The notes below the pieces were generated by a model. That model did no database searches, was not told where the DNA came from, and worked only from the letters and a program-made list of their open reading frames with translations. A program made the translations under genes and the position numbers. From Diploscapter coronatus (Eukaryota; Nematoda; Chromadorea; Rhabditida; Rhabditidae), in contig OZ038422.1 of NCBI GenBank assembly GCA_964036155.1, positions 85,149,201 through 85,213,200 of the forward strand: 64,000 nucleotides of DNA, given 5' to 3'. This document shows, piece by piece, positions 56,562-64,000 of the stretch (the first letter of the stretch is position 1; each line of letters opens with the position of its first letter).

Positions 56562-59500
56562 TCAGTGAGAAACGGGAATTTGGCGCCGAAGCACTTGCTC
56601 GTATTTCTGAAAAGAATACAATTTAAAGCATAAGTTAAAAATTTGAAAAAAAAAAATAAATAAAGAAATATGAAAATTTCACCGTCAAAGCATTGAGAAC
56701 TTTGGCACTTTCCAGACTATCTCTTTCCATCGGATTGGTCGTTTTGTAGTTGCCGATTAGGGAAACCACTTGGGAGTAGACGTCGTGTTTCTGGAAAACC
56801 AAATATTTGAGTTTCGAGACAAGCCCTCATCAATGTTAAATTGAACTTCTTTGGGTGCCGTTCAGACTTAGTTGCATTGTAGTTAACGTCTGAACGGGTC
56901 CTTTAACTTCAAGCTACTAAAAACGAAGTTTCATTAACTCCAAATAAAACTAAAATGAAAAATAATAGCAACAAAAAATATTTTACCATATTCTTGCTCG
57001 AATACTCGACGCACGGCAAGAGTGATCCGTAGATAGAGGCCGGGGAGGATTTTCTGTCGCACAAAACCTGCCAGCCGGAGCGGAAAATGCGCTCTCTCAA
57101 ATGGGTGACTCCATGTTCCCTGGAAAGTTTGAAGAATCGATCTCATTTCTCAAAATTTTTAGTCCCTTCCCAAACGTTAATCGCTTTTCGTCAAACTCGG
57201 TATCATTCTGTAGGAAATTTTCTATAAATCATGAATGAAAAAACTGTATTTTCCAGCAAAAATAAAAGGCATCCTTACTTAACGACGATACTCAGCGTCT
57301 TCGCGGCATAGTCTCTCAACGCCCAGTGATTGTCGGTGTCAGGTCTAACACAGAGCTGCTTTGCCATCATGCACGTCATAATGCAGGGGAGTAATTCGTG
57401 GAGCTGGAAATTCAAATTCAAATGTTTTAAATTTCATACTTTCTCAAGATAAACGAAACCAATTCTTGCTCTCAACTTTTAAATGTCTACACATCTCTTC
57501 TTTTCACTATACCAAAACAGGGTTATAAAGAATTCTAAAAACGAGGCCTATCATAAATAATCCGAAAGCTGCTTACATAAGGCTGCAACTTGATGGACTT
57601 GTTCTGCGAGATCGAGCGAATCATGCGCATCAAGTAGATGAGCATCGACAGACAGTGGTGGACGACGTTACAACGGACCTGGAAATTAAAAATTCACCGT
57701 GAAGAGCAGTCTGTAAAGAAGCATAGTTTCACAAAGATCGAGTGTTATATCAAAATTGAGTCAAGATGGATACGAACATTCGATTTTTGGTAGGAAGATC
57801 GACTTTCAAAATATATACTTCCACACCAAAATCTAGCGAAGATCAGCTTTCCTTCTTTAAATTACTGATTTTTTACAGCATAAAATGATCTTGGATAAAA
57901 ATTAAAATGCAATGTTGTCGTGAATTTACCGAATAGCTCAGCATTGGGATGAGTCTTGGCAAAACCGCTTGAAGTCCAGTGTCAACCTCCAGCGACTGCA
58001 AAGCTTCCTGTCTCTTCCTGTCGTCCTGGCCGACGCACGCCTCCATGATTTCTCGAAGGTAAAGTTGTTGCTCCTGCAAAACATCAGTTGAAATGGAAAT
58101 GACTACAACCCCAGGCTCTCTATAAATGACTCTTTTCAATGTATGATATATGTGGATTCTATTTAAATAATGTGAGCGTTTACAGTAAGTCGAAAATCGA
58201 ACGTGTAACAGCATGATGTTTGGGAGCGAAATAAATAGGCAGCAGCTATATGACGAAGAACGAAGGGCTTAACTAAGAGACACTGACACTATCAGTTTTT
58301 TTTTTTTTAAATACCCGTCCGTCATCGCATAGTTAAGACCTCCGTCATCTAGTAAGGATGGGAAATAAATAAGGACGACGAGACTACGCGTACCACAGAA
58401 AGCGACTCGATTATGGGTGGCTTGACGACGATTAGCTCCTTGGTTTTGAGGCCTTTTGTGGCGGCCCTGAACGCGACCGCAGCGCCAAGTTGGCCACCAG
58501 CCGTTTCTCGTCTCGCGGCAATCGCGGCAGCGGCCTTGGGATTGTTCGGGTCGAGATTGAGGTGTTCTTCCTCTTCTTCCTCCTCTGCCTCCGGCTCGTT
58601 GGCCCTCACATTCTCAGGGATGCCTGGCATTTTCCCTTCCAGCACCAACCAATGCGCCTTCACATAGGAGCACACCGGGTATTTGATATGTTGGGCGTCC
58701 GCCAGCTGAAAACATATTTCTTCAAGTTGGCATTTAAATTTAGAAACTTAGACCTAGAGAGCATTTGGGTCAGAGACTCAATAAACATACGCGGGGATAG
58801 GTCGCACGAGCGAAATTCACTTTATGACTTCACCATGAATGAAGGACATTTTTGAAAATTCAATTCTAGAGATACAAAATTGTGAAGAAAATATTACAGA
58901 GGTAGATTGCAAGGGCATCCTGACTCAAATCCTCCCTAGGTCTGAATTTAGACTTTTTCTTATACATAATTCATCCCTTTTCATCTATATGCGCCATTCT
59001 AATTAGGCGGATGCTTTAATGACAAGTCTAAAGTTTGAACACGAGATCCAAGTTATAATGAATCCTAATAGTATATAGTCTAAAATTTATTCGTTTTCGC
59101 ATTAAAATGAAATTTTTAAAAAATGATTTTAGTCGGGAAATAAAAATTTGTATTTTTCCAACCTGAGGAACAGCGATTTCTTGATCCACATTGACATAGA
59201 GCTCCTCACCGGAAGGCATCGTCAGACAGCGTTGCGAGATCGTATACTTGTTTGTAAAGCCGAATGGGGACTAAAAAGCATATTCTTTTTTTTTAAATAA
59301 AAATCGAACTTTATTCGGATTTTTAGTTATTTTTCCACGAATTTTGAAAAAGGAGAAGACAAGCTATTCACAGTTCTTTAGGAAAATCGTATTTTCAGAA
59401 CGTTTTATAATAACACACTTCGATCCTTTCCAATTCATTTCTCTCTCCAAGAGGCAGAGCCACTTTTGCGCCCTGGTCTTACTCGTCTCCTCTCTCCCTT

Positions 59501-60196
59501 TACCTTCAGAAGCGAGAAGGAGAAAGAATGGAAAAGGGAGAGAGGGAAAAGTATGCAGGGAGTAAAACCAGGGTAGAAAGCGTTCTTTCTTCGTCTTTTT
59601 GAGTGAAATTTTTGGAAAGGGGATGGAAGTGTGAATAAAAAATAAATTTGACAAAATGAAAAATACCTGTAAGTTCCTCTCCCTCAGGGCCGCTTCGACA
59701 TCTTCCGCAGTCAGCTGAATTCTTCGTCCATGCAAGCAGCGACTGGACGCGCCTTGGATAACCTTCAGCAGGATGTAGGAAATCTGAAAATTTGCACGAA
59801 TTATAAGAAATACAGCAATCTTTAAAGATAAAGTTGCGATATTATGGGATTGTGAGGAGATAGATATTGCACGCTCTTTGCAACTCGCTTTGGCACGCGT
59901 CCCACCCCTCCTCCCTTTTCATTGTTATCTCTCCCGTCTCTTCAGGGAGTATGCTATTTCTCGGGGGTTGAGCCTAGGAGAGGAGTTGCAAAATGTATTT
60001 AGTATCTCCCTTCTCACTTCATATTATTAGTTTTAAATTTAGAAAGTTGCAGTAATCCAGTTTAGTTTGAATTTACCTGTTCCGAAGCCAGTTGAAAAGC
60101 AGGTGGGGTGAGGTTGACGATGCCTACCGTGTCCCCAACGGTTCTAACGTATCCCGGATCAAATCTCGGAATTCTGGTTTGAGAAGGTCCTGACAT
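56562..60196 (-). CDS. taf-6: TAF6 paralog 1 (TFIID subunit, canonical)
   Basis: Histone-fold TFIID subunit acting in promoter recognition by RNA polymerase II. Exons: 60077-60196, 59667-59783, 59163-59270, 58394-58705, 57930-58073, 57577-57678, 57279-57403, 56987-57119, 56683-56790, 56562-56606; 1314 bases, 437 residues, all phases match. The ATG at 60196 follows TTGAATTTAG by two bases. N-terminal histone-fold-like region: VGIVNLTPPAFQLASEQISY ... QLTAEDVEAALRERN. Middle: CSYVKAHWLVLEGKMPGIPE, an acidic run, then Ala-rich. HEAT region: QQLYLREIMEACVG, HHCLSMLIYLMRMIRSISQN, LHELLPCIMTCMMAKQLCVR, DNHWALRDYAAKTLSIVV, close to the conserved 'NHWALRDFAA' block of animal TAF6. The N-terminal 40 residues are poorly conserved. 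The C-terminal Pro/Ser-rich tail of vertebrate TAF6 is absent. Confidence 0.92.
56855..56900. repeat. Minimal foldback related to family C (TAF6 paralog 1 intron)
   Basis: GTGCCGTTCAGACTTAGTTG and GTTAACGTCTGAACGG form a short inverted pair with almost no loop; the ends match the larger element at 11578-11726. Confidence 0.5.
59470..59576. mobile_element. MITE-like inverted-repeat element (TAF6 paralog 1 intron)
   Basis: GCCCTGGTCTTACTC at 59470 is inverted as GAGTAAAACCAGGGT near 59560-59574; inner CTCTCTCCCTTT and AAAGGGAGAGAG also pair. Confidence 0.65.
59855..60010. repeat. Inverted-repeat element (TAF6 paralog 1 first intron)
   Basis: GGAGATAGATATTGCACGCT and TTTGCAACTCG pair imperfectly with GAGTTGCAAAATGTATTTAG and TATCTCC on the right. 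Weaker than the other elements. Confidence 0.45.
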
Positions 60197-60198
60197 CC

Positions 60199-60208
60199 CT
60201 AAATTCAA
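60199..60208 (-). promoter_or_regulatory. Putative trans-splice acceptor of TAF6 paralog 1
   Basis: TTGAATTTAG followed by GG and the ATG at 60196. A two-base leader is typical of a spliced-leader site. Confidence 0.5.
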
Positions 60209-60734
60209 GAAAATGAGCATTTCTTGGAAAATTTACAAAAACAAATCGATATCTTTTCGGATTTTAAGCCGGCTTGGACTTTTTTTTCTAACAAGTAAAT
60301 TGAAACATTTATTCATAGACCCATGGTAAAATGATGAGAATAAGGTTCCCGAGAAAATAATTTGAAAAACAAGCAGGAAAAATGAAGGAATTACGGTAAC
60401 GGTCGAACTCGACACAATTCATTCACGCTTTTTGGTATGAAAAATAAATAGAAAACCATGATAATTAAAAACAACGAATAAAATTAAATAAAGTCAGCTT
60501 TCACGAAAACGATCTTTTCCTCGAAGTTTCCAGAAAACGATCATTTTCATGATTCAGATATGTATAAAGGCTAACAATTAAAGTAGAAAACGGTTTTTTG
60601 GGAGCTTCATTTTTTCAGAAAGTTGATTTAGAAGTGTATGCCGTCTTTCAGAATAAAGTACTACGTTTAAAGCGTACTCTGTGAAATGACGTTGCTCGAA
60701 AATCTGGGACGACAACTCTTAGCAATGGGGAAAA
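60209..60734. other. Spacer between SPCS2 and TAF6 paralog 1
   Basis: About 525 AT-rich bases. Contains related ACGATC blocks (GAAAACGATCTTTTCCTCGA and GAAAACGATCATTTTCATGA near 60500-60550). No gene. If the cluster is an operon, the SPCS2 3' end and any intercistronic element would be here. Confidence 0.4.
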
Positions 60735-61957
60735 TCAGTCTCTGTGAGTCAGTTGGTTGATCAAATTGGTGACTTCTTTCTTGAGCAAGGGAACGACTAC
60801 CTAAATATAACAAACTCGATATTTCATCAAAGTTGCTGTCCCCTTAAAGTAATCATTCTAAAATACATTAATTTTTTTTTAAATAAAATGCGCTCTTTTA
60901 AAAGTTCGAAGTTTAATAAATTCCAATTTCTTTTTTAATTATAATAAAGTGCACTTCTTAGAAATTAAAAAAGCCACCTCTCCATCCTCATCGATGTAGC
61001 TCCCGATGGACTTTTTGATGGACGATTTCCCGGAGCGAGATTCACCGCCCTCTTTCACGAACTCGGCCGTCAGGGTGTACATTTCGTCGTACCTGAAAAG
61101 AGACCTTTTCTAGAAAGGGATCAAGTTTTTGAAAGGGGATCAAAATTAAAATATAAAATAACATCTTACGCCTTCATTTCCGACGACCACTTCCAGACGG
61201 TCTTCGTGGGGCCCGATTTTTCGATGCCCTGAAAAATATTTTTTAGAATGGTGCCAAAAATGGTCATTAAATGATACCTGATAGAAGCACTCCTTCTCGA
61301 TGTACCATTGGTAGAGCTGGAGGACACACATCAGGGCGAAATAGGTTATCGAGCAGGTTGCGAGAACCTGAAAATGAGAATTTCAAAATTCAAAACAATT
61401 TTACGAGTTTTATTCCAAATTGTAGTCCTCATACCAAATTCGCCTCATCTTCTAATCTTCCAAAAAGTTCTAAAGCTTCTTCAAAAATGACAAACTTTAT
61501 ACTAAACTGTCGCTCTTATTTCTATGCCAAAATCATCCGTTTTCCTCTTTAAAAAATAAATTAAAAAAAAAAAAACCCACCAATTTGGACTCGGGAAATG
61601 GATGCTTGAAGTCGTAGTAGATGGCGAACGCGGAAAAGGCGACGGCGATAAACGAGATGATCAGCCGGCCGTCCGTCAGGGAATGGTACTCCTTCATCGA
61701 GGGGCGGTCGTTTAGGATCTGGAATAAAAAAGCTATTTTTAATTTTATTCTCATAAAAGTTCTAGCTTTCCATACAGAAAAAGATTCAGTAACTAAATGC
61801 TGAGATTGTGCATTGAAAATTCAAGAGTATATATTTAATTAATTCCAAAGAATCTAAAATTCCGCACCTTCTTGACGGCATCATCGAGCGTGTTTTTCGC
61901 GGTCGGACCGTCCCACTTGTTGATTTTCACTGGCTCTTCCGGTTTGTCGCCTGCCAT
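60735..61957 (-). CDS. SPCS2: Signal peptidase complex subunit 2 (SPC25)
   Basis: An ER-membrane accessory subunit of the signal peptidase complex. Exons: 61868-61957, 61581-61718, 61278-61367, 61170-61228, 60978-61092, 60735-60800; 558 bases, 185 residues, the family's usual size. Start [20 protein letters not shown] then [10 protein letters not shown], matching the conserved KWDG..VKN.LDD block. Then [20 protein letters not shown] (TM1), [17 protein letters not shown]2 ([17 protein letters not shown]), [20 protein letters not shown] and a Lys-rich end. HPFPESK is a hallmark of SPCS2. Introns are 66-240 bases with TTTCAG acceptors. It is first in a possible minus-strand operon with the two TAF6 genes; its stop is 538 bases upstream of the TAF6 paralog 1 ATG. 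Confidence 0.93.
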
Positions 61958-61961
61958 TTTC

Positions 61962-61970
61962 CTAAAAATT
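61962..61970 (-). promoter_or_regulatory. Putative trans-splice acceptor of SPCS2
   Basis: AATTTTTAG, followed by GAAA and the ATG at 61957. The MITE at 61976-62100 ends a few bases upstream of it. Confidence 0.5.
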
Positions 61971-61975
61971 CAAAC

Positions 61976-62100
61976 ATTTGGCAACTTGGAAATCTCCAGC
62001 CCTCAAATCATGCGAAGTAGTGTGAGAAAAGAATCGGTTTTTCCTAGCATCTCTCACCCCATTTCGCATGGCTTCAGGGTTCGAGGTTTCCAAATAGCCA
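61976..62100. mobile_element. MITE-like inverted-repeat element, family E, copy 2, at the SPCS2 start
   Basis: TTTGGCAACTTGGAAATCTC on the left pairs imperfectly with GGTTTCCAAATAGCCA on the right, and AATCATGCGAA with TTCGCATGG. The right end (TGGCTATTTGGAAACC in reverse) resembles 52076-52210. It lies within 20 bases of the SPCS2 start. Confidence 0.65.
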
Positions 62101-62212
62101 GGAAGTTTCGAAACAAGTTTTGTTTTTAAATCCAAGAAAATCGCTTGAAAACGTCAGCAATAGACCATGAAAAGCCAATAATGCACTACGTTTACGCCGT
62201 AACTGTGCGTCC

Positions 62213-62270
62213 TTCGCGAGGCCGCGTCGCAAGTCGTCTAGACTTTACGCGTCGCGGTCTCGCGAATCAA
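62213..62270. repeat. GC-rich hairpin in the divergent SPCS2/export-factor spacer
   Basis: TTCGCGAGGCCGCGTCGC and GCGTCGCGGTCTCGCGAA pair with two mismatches around a 20-base loop. Conspicuous because the surroundings are AT-rich. The remainder of 62271-63067 shows no gene. Confidence 0.6.
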
Positions 62271-63041
62271 TCCAGCCAGTCTCGTGCTGGATTCCTCAAC
62301 CGGTACACTGTTCCAGTTCTCTTCGTCAGTATGATCGACATTACACTGACTCCTCAAAAAGCCCCCAAACTTTCTGATAACTTATCAGTCAAAATCAACC
62401 AAAATTTTCGATTTCTACCCCGATTCTTCCAACATTTGTCCCATTTCCTTCAGAAAGTTTCTATTTTTGTTCAAAATTTCTGTCGAACTTCTTATAAACC
62501 TTCGATTTTTTTTTAGAAATTCTAGACAACCCATTGAAAACTGAGACTTGTTCCCGATTTTCCACAAAAAATTATCAAATCCCGAAAAATCGATATCTTC
62601 CCCTGTCTTACTCAACCTCTTTACACTGACCTTCCTTCTCTCCCCCAATTTTGCCCGAATACTAGCCTAACTTTTCCCCTTCCTTCTTTCCCTACTTTCC
62701 TTATTAGTAATGCCCTGATATTATCGGGAAACTTTACAGCAACCCCAATTTTCATGAGTCATTTCCCCCAATACAATAAAGAGTAAGTAAGATCGATATA
62801 TTGATCCGCCCTTTTTTCTCCCACTTGACTTTATTTCGACACACGAGAACACGCGTTCATTCATTTTCGTATTTGCTCGCCGCAAGTGATCGTGTGATCT
62901 TCTATATTTTTATCGATCTTGCCTTTCTTTCGAAGCTTGATTTGGTCATTCCAAATTCGGAATTCTCTACACCAAGTGTCTTACTTCGATATATCTCGAT
63001 TACCATTTTTGGTAACTGTTCCATTGTTATTGTTAATGACG

Positions 63042-63051
63042 TCATTTTCAG
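63042..63051 (+). promoter_or_regulatory. Putative trans-splice acceptor of the export-adaptor gene
   Basis: TCATTTTCAG ends at 63051, 16 bases before the ATG at 63068. No upstream in-frame exon was found. Confidence 0.5.
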
Positions 63052-63067
63052 CATCAAATCCCAAACC

Positions 63068-63694
63068 ATGTCTTCGTCTTCCGACAACAAGGTCAACATG
63101 GCGCTCGATGATATCATCAAGCTGAACAAGAAGTCTGCCACTGCTAACAAGAAACCCACTGGAGTCAGGGGAAAACAGGTATGCTACCAGAGAGTTGCCA
63201 AATGATAATTTTATGCTATTTTGGCGCCATTTGATTAAAAAAATGTCAAATTTGGTATCAAAATGCTCAAAAATTTCATGAAAAATTTAAATTTCTGTAT
63301 AAAATGCAAAATACCATTTTATTAATTTCCAGGGCCGTGGTGGCAGAACGGTGGTCGGTGGGCGTCGTTTCGTGGGCGGAGCCAACCGCAAGCCGGCTGC
63401 AGGCGGTGCGGTGCGCACGCGAATGCTGCAGAGAAAGGTCGGCGGTGCAGCGATGAACAAACAGGCCACCAAGAAGCTCGTTCAGTCGCTCGTCAAGGTA
63501 AAAATTTTTGATCTCATGAAAAAGATTTTTTTAGAAAAAAATCGCCGTTCTAAAAATTAAAAAACTTTCGATTGAATATAAAGAACATGATCTCTCTAAA
63601 ATAAATAATCAATTATTTTCAGAAGGCCCTGAAGCGCTCGACGATGCGTGGTCAAGTAGCCGCTGCTCCTGGCGGATTGAAAAAGCGTGGAGCC
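63068..63694 (+). CDS. mRNA-export adaptor-like protein with UAP56-binding motif, N-terminal part (continues off the window)
   Basis: Exons 63068-63178, 63333-63497 and 63623-63694, then a GTACGT donor; 116 residues visible, open at the 3' side. The N-terminus contains VNMALDDIIKLNKKS, which matches the UAP56-binding motif (MSLDDIIKLN) of ALY/REF and UIF/FYTTD1 adaptors that bind the helicase UAP56 to load mRNA for nuclear export. The next exon is Gly/Arg-rich and basic (GRGGRTVVGGRRFVGG), then KKLVQSLVKKALKRSTMRG. An RRM, expected in ALY/REF, is not seen by residue 116. An ALY with a long N-terminal region or an RRM-less UIF-type protein both remain possible. Introns of 125-154 bases use TTTCCAG and TTTTCAG. 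Confidence 0.7.
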
Positions 63695-64000
63695 GTACGT
63701 TTGAAACACCACTTCATCTCCCTGCATGTCCAGATTTGTCCGCGCTAATTCTCGATCTCTTTCCGGAAAAGAGATCAAAATCTTCTGAGCAGAAAAAGAG
63801 ATCGGCACAATCTCTATCGGGCCAGTGTGGGTCGGGATTCGCGATGCCAATCTCGTTGAATCCTAGGAAGGATTTCTGAAATCCGGATCTGACACAAATC
63901 CCACCCGTGCCCCACGATTTTGAAGAGAACGAGCGAGATTCTGTTCCGCAGTTCCGAAAAATTGACTCGCATATTCCGAGAAGACGCAAAAGTGCTCCGC

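Overview
The window reads as a nematode nuclear genome segment. Most introns in the better-resolved genes are short (about 41-60 bases) with T-rich TTTCAG or TTTTCAG acceptors. Several start codons sit a few bases after an acceptor-like AG, as expected for spliced-leader trans-splicing. The recognised genes (TIR-1/SARM1, MLC-4, two TAF6 paralogs) also fit a nematode; the species cannot be told. All exon models below were built by hand from splice signals, reading-frame continuity and family motifs, without transcripts or database searches.

Layout. 1-457 (+): last exon(s) of a metaxin-2 gene. 805-3494 (-): a lysosomal Pro-X carboxypeptidase-type S28 serine peptidase with signal peptide, full catalytic triad and hydrophobic C-terminus. 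4636-6947 (-): a class A peptide GPCR, probably with a nine-codon first exon at 12404-12430. 15749-39174 (-): one large gene, TIR-1/SARM1 (acidic/proline-rich N-terminus, ARM repeats, two SAM domains, TIR NADase), with several alternative N-terminal exons. One 750-base exon, inside the ARM/SAM intron, could start a nearly ARM-less isoform. 41427-43101 (+): an ELMO-domain protein. 43922-46090 (-): non-muscle myosin regulatory light chain.

The right third is dominated by TAF6. A signal peptidase subunit 2 gene (60735-61957), a first TAF6 (56562-60196) and a second, diverged TAF6 (51018-56157) lie head-to-tail on the minus strand at 400-540 base spacing, possibly an operon. A truncated third TAF6 segment (47260-48173) duplicates five internal exons of the second TAF6. 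Between them is a tandem pair of small unrecognised plus-strand genes built on a duplicated unit of about 490 bases. At 63068 an mRNA-export adaptor-like gene (UAP56-binding motif plus RG-rich basic region) starts and runs off the window.

Mobile DNA: the introns and spacers hold many short inverted-repeat elements (MITE-like), in at least seven terminal-repeat families. The most informative is a 1679-base foldback element, flanked by TTAA, sitting in a TAF6 intron directly against the splice acceptor. The truncated TAF6 copy preserves the matching empty site with one TTAA.
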